The translations under genes were made by a program, and so were the position numbers. 64,000 nt of DNA from Iodobacter violaceini (lineage in GTDB: Bacteria > Pseudomonadota > Gammaproteobacteria > Burkholderiales > Chitinibacteraceae), in assembly GCF_011601265.1 (NCBI RefSeq), contig NZ_JAAOLX010000009.1:1-64000 (forward strand), read 5' to 3'. The notes beneath the pieces are model-generated. The model saw nothing but the letters and a program-made list of their open reading frames with translations. It had not been told where the DNA came from and did not search any database. This document shows positions 45,431 through 54,844 of this stretch, piece after piece. How positions within the stretch are numbered: position 1 is the stretch's first letter; each line of letters starts with the position of its first letter.

Positions 45431-45813
45431 ATCAGCCGCCTTCTACATTACTCATTATTGATGATTCAGCCACAAATCTCACCATGCTCAGCAGCCTGCT
45501 GCAGGATCAATATAAAGTAAAAGTAGCCATTAATGGAGAGAAAGGCTTAAGGTTAGCCAAAGCATCACCGCCCGATTTGATTTTGCTCGATATCATGATG
45601 CCTGTTATGGATGGTTTTGAAGTTTGTATTCAGCTTAAAAATAATCCTGGTACTGCTCATATCCCAATTATTTTCTTATCAGGAAAAAACGAAATAAGGG
45701 ATGAAGAAAAATGCAGGCAACTTGGCGCAGCGGGCTATATTGTGAAGCCCATTGATCCAGACAAGCTCTTATTAAGTATTCAGCAGCAACTGCTAAAAAA
45801 ACAAGGTGCCTAG
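45424..45813 (+). CDS. single-domain response regulator (CheY-like receiver)
   Basis: 129 aa, receiver only: LLIIDD at the N-terminus, phospho-acceptor in [13 protein letters not shown], Thr/Ser switch replaced by FLSGK, and Lys in YIVKPIDP. Its ATG lies within the last codons of the kinase gene (7-bp overlap), showing translational coupling. It probably receives phosphate from that kinase's Hpt and acts by protein contact. No output domain. Confidence 0.92.
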   Translation: MLDQPPSTLLIIDDSATNLTMLSSLLQDQYKVKVAINGEKGLRLAKASPPDLILLDIMMPVMDGFEVCIQLKNNPGTAHIPIIFLSGKNEIRDEEKCRQLGAAGYIVKPIDPDKLLLSIQQQLLKKQGA

Positions 45814-45836
45814 CCAACGCTTAGCACCCTGTTTTA
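45798..45836 (+). terminator. terminator at the end of the kinase-receiver operon
   Basis: AAACAAGGTGC pairs with GCACCCTGTTT with one mismatch, then TTATTT. The receiver gene's TAG stop lies inside the loop. Confidence 0.6.
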
Positions 45837-45857
45837 TTTACTGCATTTCAGTCAACA

Positions 45858-47228
45858 TTAAGCAGCTAATTCTTCTGCCGTGAACAAGCGTGAAATCAGC
45901 GCTTTTTCAAAACCGGCTTCCATAGGAATCGAGATTTTTACACCATTGCCTGCAGCAATTTCGCAAGGATTGCCGCTCTTATCGCGCATTTCGGCCAGCG
46001 TGATAATGCGGTTGCCACTTGGGTGAATAATTTCGAGCTGATCGCCCACGGCAAAGCGGTTTTTCACCTCAATCCTGGCCCAGCCATCCTGCACACTCAG
46101 CACCTCGCCCACAAACTGGCTTTGCTTGGATTTGGAATGACCATCCAGGTAATTCTGCGCTTCATGGGTGTAATGGCGCTGATAAAAGCCATCGGTGTAA
46201 CCACGGTTGGCCAGGCCATCCAGATCAGCCAAGAGTGCCGGATTAAACGGCCGCCCCGCCACCGCATCATCAATCGCCTGGCGGTAAACCTGAGCGGTAC
46301 GCGCCACGTAGTAAAGCGATTTAGTCCGGCCTTCGATTTTGAGCGAATCAACACCGATCTTGGTCAGACGCTCAATATGCTGCACCGCACGCAGATCTTT
46401 GGAATTCATAATATAAGTGCCGTGCTCGTCTTCCATAATCGGCATCAGCTCATCCGGGCGGCTTTGTTCTGCGATCAGATAGGTTTTATCCGCAGAAGGA
46501 TGGCGCTCAGCACCACCACAGGCGGCAAAACTCTGATTAGCGTCTTCCATGGCTTTATTAAAATCAAACTGAATCACCTGCGGTTTCACGTCCCCCGCAT
46601 CGTCCTCCACCGTGTCATTCATTTTGTAATCCCAGCGACAGGCATTGGTGCAAGTGCCTTGATTAGGATCGCGGTGGTTAAAGTAACCCGATAAGAGACA
46701 GCGGCCAGAATAAGCAATACACAGCGCGCCATGGACAAACACTTCGAGTTCCATATCCGGGCACAGCTGACGGATTTCTTCCACTTCATCAAGGCTCAGC
46801 TCGCGGGATAAAATCACCCTCTCCAGCCCCAGTGACTTCCAGAATTTCACCCCGGCGTAATTCACGGTATTGGCCTGCACGGACAGGTGAATCACCTGCT
46901 CGGGCCATTTTTCCCGCACCATCATAATCAGACCAGGGTCGGCCATAATCAGCGCGTCCGGCTTCATGGCGATCACTGGCTCCATATCGGCGAGGTAAGT
47001 TTTAACCTTGGCGTTATGCGGCAAAATATTGCTGGCTACAAAGAACTTCTTGCCACGCTGATGCGCCTCGATAATCCCCTGGCCAATTTGTTCGAGCTTA
47101 AATTCATTATTACGGGCACGCAGTGAATAGCGTGGCTGGCCGGCATAGACCGCGTCTGCACCGAAATCATAAGCGGCGCGCATTTTGTCCAAAGTGCCAG
47201 CGGGAAGAAGAAGTTCTGGGGCTTTCAT
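45858..47228 (-). CDS. trhP: U32-family tRNA hydroxylation protein TrhP (YegQ)
   Basis: 456 aa, as in E. coli YegQ/TrhP. The U32 core has ELLLPAGTLDKMRAAYDFGADAVYAG, the signature EVFVHGALCIAYSGRCLLSGY, and clustered cysteines (also GTCTNACRW) thought to hold an Fe-S cluster. The C-terminal beta domain begins near FVGEVLSV. TrhP supports prephenate-dependent formation of 5-hydroxyuridine at wobble U34 of tRNAs, the precursor of cmo5U/mcmo5U. tRNA-Val(UAC), present in three copies at the window start, belongs to the usual substrate group. The function is from family knowledge. Confidence 0.93.
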   Translation of the reverse strand: MKAPELLLPAGTLDKMRAAYDFGADAVYAGQPRYSLRARNNEFKLEQIGQGIIEAHQRGKKFFVASNILPHNAKVKTYLADMEPVIAMKPDALIMADPGLIMMVREKWPEQVIHLSVQANTVNYAGVKFWKSLGLERVILSRELSLDEVEEIRQLCPDMELEVFVHGALCIAYSGRCLLSGYFNHRDPNQGTCTNACRWDYKMNDTVEDDAGDVKPQVIQFDFNKAMEDANQSFAACGGAERHPSADKTYLIAEQSRPDELMPIMEDEHGTYIMNSKDLRAVQHIERLTKIGVDSLKIEGRTKSLYYVARTAQVYRQAIDDAVAGRPFNPALLADLDGLANRGYTDGFYQRHYTHEAQNYLDGHSKSKQSQFVGEVLSVQDGWARIEVKNRFAVGDQLEIIHPSGNRIITLAEMRDKSGNPCEIAAGNGVKISIPMEAGFEKALISRLFTAEELAA

Positions 47229-47633
47229 GATGATCCGATCTTATAAGCGCCTGCAGTAAACCAAGCAAATGGCTGCCATGCAGATTGTAAAAAACGCGAT
47301 TATAGCACGGACTTTTTGCCTATTTTTTAATCAGACATAAAAAACACACTGAAAACAGCAGCTTAATTGGCTTATCCACAAGCCATCCACGGACTTGCTG
47401 GATCAATTCTTGGATAAACGGCAAATACTGCTTAAAAAATATGCAGTACAAAAAAAACCTGCCGGAGCAATGACTTGCCTGACTTGTCCACAGGGCGTGC
47501 ACAGGCTTGTTCGCGCATGACGGGGATAAGCTGAAACTTTATGACACAGGCCCCGGCTGTGCAAAAACGGGGCCTGTGTGCACATCAAAATAAACGGATT
47601 AAATGGTTGTAACTCAAAGCCACATGGCCAGGC
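47229..47633. other. 405-bp intergenic region with long hairpin and DnaA-box-like words
   Basis: Lies between trhP and the DUF2798-type gene. Contains TTATCCACA (47372-47380), TTGTCCACA (47484-47492) and a 12-bp perfect inverted repeat at 47544-47579. No gene was found. Confidence 0.5.
47544..47579. repeat. 12-bp perfect inverted repeat (hairpin)
   Basis: ACACAGGCCCCG (47544-47555) and CGGGGCCTGTGT (47568-47579) around GCTGTGCAAAAA. There is no T-run on either side. It lies 55 bp past the stop codon of the DUF2798-type gene, so it could stabilise that mRNA's 3' end. Confidence 0.7.
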
Positions 47634-47900
47634 TTAGCCCTGATCAATCAGCAAAGCGGTCAACTTTTTTACTAAGGGCAAAACCAAGAGCAGGGTAGGA
47701 AAAGCCACCAGCCAGGATAAGCCCCAAGCGCTTGGCCAAAGATCAAACAGCCTGGAGGTAAAACCCACACCACGCAAAGTGCTGATCAATGAAACAACGC
47801 AAGTCATTAATACAGAGAGTAAAAAAGGCATGACCAAATTGGCGTGCCTGGCGGGAATAAAGCCTGACCGGCGACGAGCGGAAGGATTTGATGATTTCAT
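47634..47900 (-). CDS. DUF2798-type small membrane protein
   Basis: 88 aa with two hydrophobic helices (about 22-43, VMPFLLSVLMTCVVSLISTL, and 58-80, WGLSWLVAFPTLLLVLPLV), a basic N-terminus and the STLR motif after the first helix. This layout matches the DUF2798 family of uncharacterised inner-membrane proteins. GGAG lies 5 nt before the ATG. No function can be assigned. It is monocistronic, with an inverted repeat (47978-47999) upstream that may be an operator. Confidence 0.8.
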   Translation of the reverse strand: MKSSNPSARRRSGFIPARHANLVMPFLLSVLMTCVVSLISTLRGVGFTSRLFDLWPSAWGLSWLVAFPTLLLVLPLVKKLTALLIDQG

Positions 47901-47977
47901 AGTAACTCCATAAGCCGGACAAACAAGCGCCTTTTTGCAGCAATGCGTCTTAAGCCCTTACCCAAGGGAAAAACGCT

Positions 47978-47999
47978 CATAAGAAGAAAAATTCTTATG
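47978..47999. promoter_or_regulatory. 8-bp inverted repeat upstream of the DUF2798-type gene
   Basis: CATAAGAA (47978-47985) and TTCTTATG (47992-47999) around GAAAAA, 78 bp upstream of the start codon. It could be an operator or a short hairpin. No regulator can be named. Confidence 0.4.
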
Positions 48000-48127
48000 G
48001 TCAGCAGCAAAAAACAAGCACCGGAAATATCCGGCGGCTTTAGCGCGTTGATTGACGTAAACGCTTACGGTAAATCAAGAGATGACTTACGCAACCATCA
48101 TATATAAAGCAGCAAGCAAGTTCAAGC

Positions 48128-48415
48128 TTAAAATCCAGCCAGTAATCCCTGGATTTTCCAAGCCCAGCGGCGCACAGGCGATGTATCAATGAGGTGTATT
48201 TCTGCCCCATCGCCTGCCAGGCTCACCCAGCCTGCTTCATCAATTAATTCAAATTCGCCTTCAAGCAATACCCGGGTCTGGGTCAGTAAACACTCCCCCA
48301 TATAATGCGGCGAATATTGAAGATGCAGCTTGCCCTGCAGCACCATAATCTGCGTGCCTGCCCTTAAATAGCCACGCAACACCTGCCCTTTTCGTAATAC
48401 TTGCCGCTTTTCCAT
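48128..48415 (-). CDS. hypothetical small beta-rich protein
   Basis: 95 aa from ATG 48415 (MEKRQVLRKG). The segments VLRGYLRAGTQIMVLQGKLHLQY, RVLLEGEFELID and GWVSLAGDGAEIHLI alternate like a small beta barrel or cupin-type fold, somewhat as in DUF2917 proteins, but I am not sure of the family. The longer frame to 48493 lacks a ribosome site. It is divergent from the MocR-type regulator, with 194 bp between, and so is a candidate target of it. Confidence 0.6.
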   Translation of the reverse strand: MEKRQVLRKGQVLRGYLRAGTQIMVLQGKLHLQYSPHYMGECLLTQTRVLLEGEFELIDEAGWVSLAGDGAEIHLIDTSPVRRWAWKIQGLLAGF

Positions 48416-48609
48416 CACTTTGCTCCACCGCTTTTTGATGCAAACCATCTTAATGAGCAGCAAGGTGTAAAAACAGCGACAAGAAACGGTCATCTGCTAC
48501 GCAGCAGAGGTGTTTTTTTTAATCTGTTATGGTGTGGTTTATTGCGATCTATATCTATGTAAAAGCACGCTGTTACCGCATGATTCCCCCACAACAGGCG
48601 GAGCCGTTT

Positions 48610-50052
48610 ATGGATTACCTTTATCAGCGCTGGGCAGCGCATTATCTCAGTGCCATTGTCTCTGGCACGCTAAAAGCAGGCGAGCGCATGCCTTCATTGC
48701 GGGAGCTCATGCGCCTGCATGGCATCAGCCTTTCTACCGCCTTGCAATTGTGCCGCCAGCTGGAAACCGATGGCTATCTGGAGGCAAAGCCCCGCTCTGG
48801 CTATTTTGTCCGCCAGAGAATGCGTATCACGCCAGTGACTGAGCCAAGGCTGGAGATCGATCAGGCTCAATATGTAGGGATTCATGCCCGTGTTTCTGAT
48901 TTTATCGCCCGTGGCAGGCAGCAGGCGATACAGCATAATTTCTCTGTAGCCCGCTGCTCGCCTGACCTTTACCCCGGCGAAGCACTTAAAAATGCAGCGA
49001 TTCGGGCCATTAAGCAAAATCCTGGTTTATTTGTCAGCGCCGTCCCAAATAAAGGCCATCCGGCATTTCGGGCTGTGCTGGCAAAGCGCGCAATGCGGAT
49101 GGGTGTGCTGATGTCACCCGATGATGTATTGATTACCCACGGCTGTATCGAGGCGCTGAATCTGGCGCTGCGGGCCGTTACTCAGCCAGGCGACACCATT
49201 GCGGTTGAATCGCCGACCTTTTACGGCCTGCTGCAAATTTTAGAAAGCCTGGGCCTGCGTGCAATTGAAATCCCCACCAGCCCGCAAACGGGTATATCCA
49301 TTGAGGCACTGGAGCTGGCCTGCCAAACTTACAACAATATCAAAGCCGTGGTGGTGGTGCCGCATTTACAAAACCCGCTGGGCAGCATCATGCCCGAGGC
49401 ACATAAAGACCGGCTGGTGGCGCTCTGCGAAGCGCAGGCGATTCCATTAATCGAAGACGATACTTATAGCGAGCTGATCAACGAAGATATTCCGCTGCGC
49501 GCCTTAAAAGCGCGGGATCAAACCGGCAACATTATTTATTGCGCATCGCTGCATAAGATTTTAGCGCCAGGCATGCGCTTGGGCTGGATGAGCGGCGGGC
49601 GCTGGCAGGCGCGGATTGAAATGCTGAAGTACGCACAAACGCGCGATAACGAGGCATGGTCGCAAATCGCTGCAGCCGAATTTATGGGCTCCAGCGCGTA
49701 CGAGCGGCATTTGCGCAAGCTGCGCAGCACGCTTAAAACCCAGCGCGAACGCACTGCTGAAGCCATTGCCCGCTATTTTCCTGCCGGCACGCGGCTGAAT
49801 GTGCCCCATGGCGGACTGGCTTTATGGGTAGAATTACCCGATCAGCTGTCATCAAAACACGTTTTTGATGCGGCTCTTAAGAAAGGCATTTTAATTGCGC
49901 CCGGGCTGATGTTTTCTAATTCAAATCGCTTTGAGCACTTTATTCGCATCAACTGCGGCTGGCCGTTCAGCCCGGACATTGATCGTGCTTTACAAAGCTT
50001 AGGCAACCTCATTCATGAAATGAGCCGCCTGAACACCCCTTATCCTGCTTAA
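48610..50052 (+). CDS. MocR-type regulator (GntR HTH fused to aminotransferase fold)
   Basis: 480 aa from ATG 48610 (GGAG 6 nt upstream); earlier in-frame ATGs at 48580 and 48529 lack such a site. The N-terminal GntR winged helix (ISGTLKAG-like segment VSGTLKAGERMPSLRELMR) is followed by a class I aminotransferase domain with TVESPTFYG-like AVESPTFYG, PHLQNPLGSIM, IEDDTYSE, and the PLP-lysine motif SLHKILAPGMRLGW. Family members use pyridoxal phosphate as effector or cofactor and usually control a divergent gene. Here that is a small protein of unknown role, not a PLP, GABA or taurine gene. It overlaps the convergent HD-GYP gene by 4 bp. Confidence 0.92.
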   Translation: MDYLYQRWAAHYLSAIVSGTLKAGERMPSLRELMRLHGISLSTALQLCRQLETDGYLEAKPRSGYFVRQRMRITPVTEPRLEIDQAQYVGIHARVSDFIARGRQQAIQHNFSVARCSPDLYPGEALKNAAIRAIKQNPGLFVSAVPNKGHPAFRAVLAKRAMRMGVLMSPDDVLITHGCIEALNLALRAVTQPGDTIAVESPTFYGLLQILESLGLRAIEIPTSPQTGISIEALELACQTYNNIKAVVVVPHLQNPLGSIMPEAHKDRLVALCEAQAIPLIEDDTYSELINEDIPLRALKARDQTGNIIYCASLHKILAPGMRLGWMSGGRWQARIEMLKYAQTRDNEAWSQIAAAEFMGSSAYERHLRKLRSTLKTQRERTAEAIARYFPAGTRLNVPHGGLALWVELPDQLSSKHVFDAALKKGILIAPGLMFSNSNRFEHFIRINCGWPFSPDIDRALQSLGNLIHEMSRLNTPYPA

Positions 50053-51341
50053 ATTTCCCGCAAATGAAAGACCAAGTCCTTTAATGCTTCTTGCGATATG
50101 CCATCCAGAGCGGGTGAACGGCGCTCTATTTCATTGGCAAGATCAAAGAGCATCCATTCCATTTCACTCAGCATGGCTTGTAATTCAGCCAGCATCTCCG
50201 GGTCTTCCAGCCCATAGGCCTGCACCGCCTGTACATCGTCTGGATTTAAGCCCGCCTGAACAATCAGCGCACGAATACTCTCCATTCGCTCAAATAAAAA
50301 ACCAAGCGGTGAATCGTGGCTTGCCCCTTCATTGATTTGGCCTTCCAGCGTGGCATGTAATGCCAGCCATGATTGAAGAAAATCCGCAATATGCGCTAAT
50401 TGCACAGAGGTATCCCTGACCACCACAGCCTGATGCTCTTCACTGCTCATCGAGCCTAATAAGTCTCTTAAGGCCTTTACCGCAGGAGGGTCAAAACGGG
50501 AACGCAGCAAGGTAAACAGAGCATCCAGTCTTTTTAAATCAAAACGGTGCAATACCGCATCGCTTACATCAGCAATAGCAATAATCTGCGCTAAACGGCT
50601 GATCGCCTCCTTACGCAAACCATAGGGATAGCCACTGCCATCCAGCCGCTCATGATGCTGCAAAATGGCATGGCAGGCAGCAGTAGAAAACGCTGGAAAA
50701 GAGTGCACTACCATATAGCTGGTAATCGGATGCACATGAATATAACGGCGCTCTTGTGGCGTAATAACATGCCCGGAGGTCAGCAGCTCCGGGTCAGTAT
50801 GCATCTCACCCAAATCATGGCATAAAGCGGCCAGCGTTAATGCCGTTTTATCGGAGTCTGATAATTTAAGCTGCTGAGCCAGCGAGTATGAAACGATGCA
50901 ATTCCTAAGTGCATGTGCAAACAAACTGGGGCGCTGATCATGCATCACGGTCAGCCGAAATCGAATCGGCAGAGGTAAAACAAGCAGAGCAAGCTGATGC
51001 TTAATCGCCAGCACATCACCCGATCTGCTCACTATTTTTGCAATCAGCGCATCTTTTTCGATGATTTTCCCCGCTTCAAAAGCCAGCTGCTGGCCATCAA
51101 CCGGCTTGTCGGTTGCCAGCGCCTGATCAAGCGGAGTAGATAATTTATGCCTGGTCAGCAAATCAAACTGATGGCTGCTGATCTTCGCCCCCTTTGCCAG
51201 CAACTTCATGCCGTTTTCCGCAAAGATATCCTGATCGGCGATCACCTCACGCTTATCGCCCATTTTGGTTGCTGCGCGAATATAGTGAGGGTTTTCTTCG
51301 GGAAGCTCAGAGATTTGAGCAAGCGGATCAGGCAACATCAT
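50049..51341 (-). CDS. HD-GYP domain phosphodiesterase, paralogue A
   Basis: 430 aa, no membrane segment. The N-terminal 130 residues carry DIFAENGMKLLAKGAKISSHQFDLL. The HD-GYP domain has His175-Asp176 (LCHDLGEMH), HVHP at about 202-205, HHE at 229-231, and DGSGYP ending at Pro239; all core metal-ligand motifs look intact. It is expected to degrade cyclic-di-GMP. The C-terminal ~130 residues are helical. It is clearly homologous along its whole length to the protein encoded just upstream (51452-52747). The stop overlaps that of the MocR gene. Confidence 0.9.
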   Translation of the reverse strand: MMLPDPLAQISELPEENPHYIRAATKMGDKREVIADQDIFAENGMKLLAKGAKISSHQFDLLTRHKLSTPLDQALATDKPVDGQQLAFEAGKIIEKDALIAKIVSRSGDVLAIKHQLALLVLPLPIRFRLTVMHDQRPSLFAHALRNCIVSYSLAQQLKLSDSDKTALTLAALCHDLGEMHTDPELLTSGHVITPQERRYIHVHPITSYMVVHSFPAFSTAACHAILQHHERLDGSGYPYGLRKEAISRLAQIIAIADVSDAVLHRFDLKRLDALFTLLRSRFDPPAVKALRDLLGSMSSEEHQAVVVRDTSVQLAHIADFLQSWLALHATLEGQINEGASHDSPLGFLFERMESIRALIVQAGLNPDDVQAVQAYGLEDPEMLAELQAMLSEMEWMLFDLANEIERRSPALDGISQEALKDLVFHLREI

Positions 51342-51451
51342 TGCGCCTTAAAGCCGGAAAGCTTAAGAAAATAAATATAACCATATTCATCAGGCCTTAA
51401 TAAATATAATTAAATAAGAAAAAACTATCAGTACTTATAAATAAAATAGCA

Positions 51452-52747
51452 TTAGGGAGCGCGTATTTCACGCAATTGCTGCACTAATTCTTCAAACATA
51501 TTGGGCGGTATGCCATCAGATAATGGCGAGCGCCGCTCTATTTCATTGGCCATCTCGTTCAGTATCCATTCCATTTCATTGAGCATCGTTTGCAACTGCT
51601 GCTGTAAATTAGGGTCCTCTTGCGCCACTGTTTGCATGCCATGAATATCGTCCGGGTTAAACCCCATTTGCAAGACCAGAGAATGCACCCCATCCATGCG
51701 CTCAAATAAAAACCCGATGGGGGAGTTTTGAGCCGCGCCTGCTTTCATTTGCACACACAACATTGCGTGCAATGCCAGCCACCCTTCTAATAAATCGGCA
51801 ATATGATGCAGTTGCAGGCTGGCTTCACCACTCTTACAGGCCAGTTGCGAATCAAAAGGCAGATCGTGCACCAATTCTCTGAGCGCTTTAATCAGCCGGG
51901 CATCAAAACGTGATTTATTCAGCGCAAATGAGATTTGTAAACGCAGCAAATCAAAGCGCCGCAAAATGGCGTCCGCCGTATCTGCCACGGCGATATATTG
52001 TGAAAGCGGGTGGATTCTTTCTTTTTGCAAACCATAGGGATAACCACTGCCATCCAGCCTTTCATGGTGATGCAAAATGGCCTGTGCGGCCATTCCGGAA
52101 AAATCATCGACTTTAGACACCACCAGATAGCTGGTAATGGGATGCACATGCAAATAACAGCGCTCAATCAGGGTGACGCTATGGCCCGAAGTGAGCAGCT
52201 CCGGATCAGTATGCATCTCGCCCATATCATGGCAAATGGCAGCAAGCAGTAATTGATCACGGTAAATCTCAGGCAATTTAGTTTGCTGAGCCAGAGCATG
52301 ACACCAAATACTCACACGTATCACATGCTCAAACAGATTAGGCCGCTGCTCTTTCATGACCGTCAGCCTGAATTGAACCGGTGAAGGTAAAGCCAGCTGC
52401 GCTAATGCCTGCCTGACCATCAATACGCCACCAGCTCTGGCCACCATTCGGGCCAAAAAGATATCTTCTGCCAGAATTTTTGCCGCATCCGCAGACAGCT
52501 GATCCGCATTCACAGCATTCTGGACCAACAGGCTCTGATCAATAGAAATAGATAATTTATGCCGGGAAAGCAGATCAAACTGATCGCTGTTAATCCGAGA
52601 ACCTTTGGCCAGCAAAGGAATGCCTGCCAAGGTCAAGATATCCTGATTGGCAATCACTTCTCTGGAATCGCCCATCTGAGTCACGGCACGTAAATAGTGA
52701 GGTGTTTCTTCTGGCAGCTCTGACACATGAGCTAAAGAATTTTGCAT
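51452..52747 (-). CDS. HD-GYP domain phosphodiesterase, paralogue B
   Basis: 431 aa, a full-length paralogue of the next gene downstream. The N-terminus SELPEETPHYLRAVTQMGD and the C-terminus NEMEWILNEMANEIERRSP almost repeat those of paralogue A. The HD-GYP motifs are ICHDMGEMHTDPELL, HVHPITSY, HHERLDGSGYPYG, and AVADTADAI. Likely a cytoplasmic cyclic-di-GMP phosphodiesterase. The 110-bp spacer between the two genes is AT-rich. They are a tandem duplication with moderate divergence, so probably old and functionally split. Confidence 0.9.
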   Translation of the reverse strand: MQNSLAHVSELPEETPHYLRAVTQMGDSREVIANQDILTLAGIPLLAKGSRINSDQFDLLSRHKLSISIDQSLLVQNAVNADQLSADAAKILAEDIFLARMVARAGGVLMVRQALAQLALPSPVQFRLTVMKEQRPNLFEHVIRVSIWCHALAQQTKLPEIYRDQLLLAAICHDMGEMHTDPELLTSGHSVTLIERCYLHVHPITSYLVVSKVDDFSGMAAQAILHHHERLDGSGYPYGLQKERIHPLSQYIAVADTADAILRRFDLLRLQISFALNKSRFDARLIKALRELVHDLPFDSQLACKSGEASLQLHHIADLLEGWLALHAMLCVQMKAGAAQNSPIGFLFERMDGVHSLVLQMGFNPDDIHGMQTVAQEDPNLQQQLQTMLNEMEWILNEMANEIERRSPLSDGIPPNMFEELVQQLREIRAP

Positions 52748-52936
52748 TGTTTTCAGAATTCGCTAATGAGACCTTATTAGCTTAGGATATTTAAATCATA
52801 AATTAAGCAACGCCAGCCAGTAAAACAACAATTTCAGCATTTATTGCAAAAATCATCCGGCATATCAGTAAAAAATATATCTGAAAACAAGAATCAATTT
52901 GCAGCTAAGCTTGCATCACTGATATTGACCGCCAAT

Positions 52937-52967
52937 AAAAAAACGAGGCATCGCCTCGTTTTTTTAT
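52937..52967 (-). terminator. terminator after dxs
   Basis: AAACGAGGC pairs with GCCTCGTTT, flanked by A-run and T-run, 15 bp past the dxs stop. Confidence 0.88.
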
Positions 52968-52981
52968 TTCAGTGCAGCCGC

Positions 52982-54844
52982 TTAAAGCGTCCAGCGCTGC
53001 CGGATACCCGCCTCAATACCTGCCGCATCCAGCCCGCATTCTGCCAGCTGCACATTCTGATCAGCATGCTCGATATAGCGATCAGGAAAGCCCAGCTGCA
53101 AGACAGGCTTGCACAGCTCCTGAGCCATCAGACTTTCAATCACGGCAGAGCCTGCTCCGCCCATAATGGCGCCTTCTTCAACCGTCACCAGATAATCATG
53201 GCTGGCAGCTAATTCAGCAATCAGGCTGATATCAAGCGGCTTAACAAAGCGCATATTGACTACAGTTGCATTTAAAGCTTCGCCCGCCTCTAAAGCAGCG
53301 GCCAGCACCGGGCCAAATGCCAGGATGGCGATCTTGCTGCCCCGGCGGCGCACTTCTGCACAGCCCACAGGGATGGCGGTCATCTCGCTTTGCACCTCAA
53401 CACCAGGCCCCGTTCCGCGGGGGTAGCGCACTGCGCTTGGGCCATCGTGCAGAAAAGCGGTGTAGAGCATCTGACGACATTCGTTTTCGTCCGATGGCGT
53501 CAGCACCACCATATTGGGAATACAGCGCAGATAGGACAAATCAAATGATCCGGCATGGGTCGGGCCATCTGCCCCGACCTGGCCTGCACGATCAATCGCA
53601 AACACAACAGGTAAGTTTTGCAGGGCAACATCATGAATCAGCTGATCATAAGCGCGTTGCAAAAAGGTGGAATAAATCGCGACCACAGGTTTTAAACCTT
53701 CACAGGCAAGGCCACCCGCAAAGGTCACCGCATGCTGTTCGGCAATGCCCACATCAAAATATCGATCCGGATTTTCCTGTTCAAAACGCACCAGCCCGGA
53801 GCCTTCACGCATGGCAGGGGTAATGCCTAATAAGCGTTTATCTTTTTTGGCCATATCACACAACCAGTCACCAAACACCTTGGTGTAGCTGACTTTGGCT
53901 GCCTTCGCGCCTTGCATGCCATCTTCTTTTTCAAACGGCGTCACCGCATGGTATTTCACCGGATCAGCAACGGCTTTTTTATAACCTTCGCCTTTACGCG
54001 TCACCACATGCAAAAACTGCGGACCTTTAAGCTGCCTGATATTAGCCAGCGTGGTGACCAGGGTATCCAAATCATGGCCATCAATCGGGCCGATATAATT
54101 AAAGCCGAACTGCTCAAACATGGTGCCGGGCGTCAGCATACTTTTTACATGCTCTTCGCCTTTTTTTGCCAGCTCTTTCAGTGGCGGCACGGCTTCCAGC
54201 ACCCGGGCAGATTTGCTGCGGATGCCGTTATAAAACTTACTTGATAATAATTTAGACAGATAATTGGTCAGTGCGCCCACATTGGGTGAAATCGACATTT
54301 CATTGTCGTTCAGCACAACCAGTAAATTCACATCACGGTGGCCCGCATTGTTCAGTGCTTCAAAAGCCTGGCCAGCCGTCATTGCGCCATCGCCAATCAC
54401 AGCAATGGCGTGGCGGTCTTCGCCCTTGAGCTTAGCGGCTTCGGCAAACCCCAGTGCCGCGCCAATCGACGTACTGGAATGCCCCACGCCAAAAGTGTCG
54501 TACTCGCTTTCTTCACGCTTTGGAAAACCCGCAAGGCCATGCTGTTTGCGCATGGTATGCATTTGCGCGCGGCGGCCCGTTAAGATTTTATGCGGGTAGC
54601 TTTGATGGCCCACATCCCAAACCAGGCGATCGTGTGGGGTATCAAATACATAGTGCAGCGCGACGGTCAGCTCCAGCGCGCCCAAATTAGAAGCAAAGTG
54701 CCCACCGGTCTGGCTGACAGAATCAAGCAGGTAGTTGCGCAACTCATTGGCAAGCTGAGGCAAATCGGCTTTGGCCAATTTTTTAAGCTCCAGCGGGCAA
54801 GACACTTTATCAAGCAGGGGATAACTCATATCGAGTTTCTTCAT
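52982..54844 (-). CDS. dxs: 1-deoxy-D-xylulose-5-phosphate synthase
   Basis: 620 aa, normal Dxs length. Transketolase-type features: the N-terminal [16 protein letters not shown], the thiamine diphosphate motif [34 protein letters not shown], the pyrimidine-binding [15 protein letters not shown], and the C-terminal domain [11 protein letters not shown]. It joins pyruvate and glyceraldehyde-3-phosphate, the first step of the MEP isoprenoid pathway. The ATG at 54844 overlaps the ispA stop (TAATG), so translation is coupled. Last gene of the xseB-ispA-dxs operon. Confidence 0.97.
   Translation of the reverse strand: MKKLDMSYPLLDKVSCPLELKKLAKADLPQLANELRNYLLDSVSQTGGHFASNLGALELTVALHYVFDTPHDRLVWDVGHQSYPHKILTGRRAQMHTMRKQHGLAGFPKREESEYDTFGVGHSSTSIGAALGFAEAAKLKGEDRHAIAVIGDGAMTAGQAFEALNNAGHRDVNLLVVLNDNEMSISPNVGALTNYLSKLLSSKFYNGIRSKSARVLEAVPPLKELAKKGEEHVKSMLTPGTMFEQFGFNYIGPIDGHDLDTLVTTLANIRQLKGPQFLHVVTRKGEGYKKAVADPVKYHAVTPFEKEDGMQGAKAAKVSYTKVFGDWLCDMAKKDKRLLGITPAMREGSGLVRFEQENPDRYFDVGIAEQHAVTFAGGLACEGLKPVVAIYSTFLQRAYDQLIHDVALQNLPVVFAIDRAGQVGADGPTHAGSFDLSYLRCIPNMVVLTPSDENECRQMLYTAFLHDGPSAVRYPRGTGPGVEVQSEMTAIPVGCAEVRRRGSKIAILAFGPVLAAALEAGEALNATVVNMRFVKPLDISLIAELAASHDYLVTVEEGAIMGGAGSAVIESLMAQELCKPVLQLGFPDRYIEHADQNVQLAECGLDAAGIEAGIRQRWTL

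Noticed and set aside
46023-46694. 223-codon plus-strand frame inside trhP
   Set aside because: It is antisense to the conserved U32 signature region, with no domain and no ribosome site.
47372-47492. DnaA-box-like words TTATCCACA (47372) and TTGTCCACA (47484), with another TTATCCACA at 41677, as a possible replication origin
   Set aside because: Only two words lie near each other, with no cluster, no AT-rich unwinding element and no dnaA, dnaN or gidA nearby. Single boxes are common by chance.
48056-48069. CGTAA-ACGC-TTACG as a LacI-type operator
   Set aside because: The arms are only 5 bp and the centre is not symmetric. No LacI-family regulator is encoded nearby.
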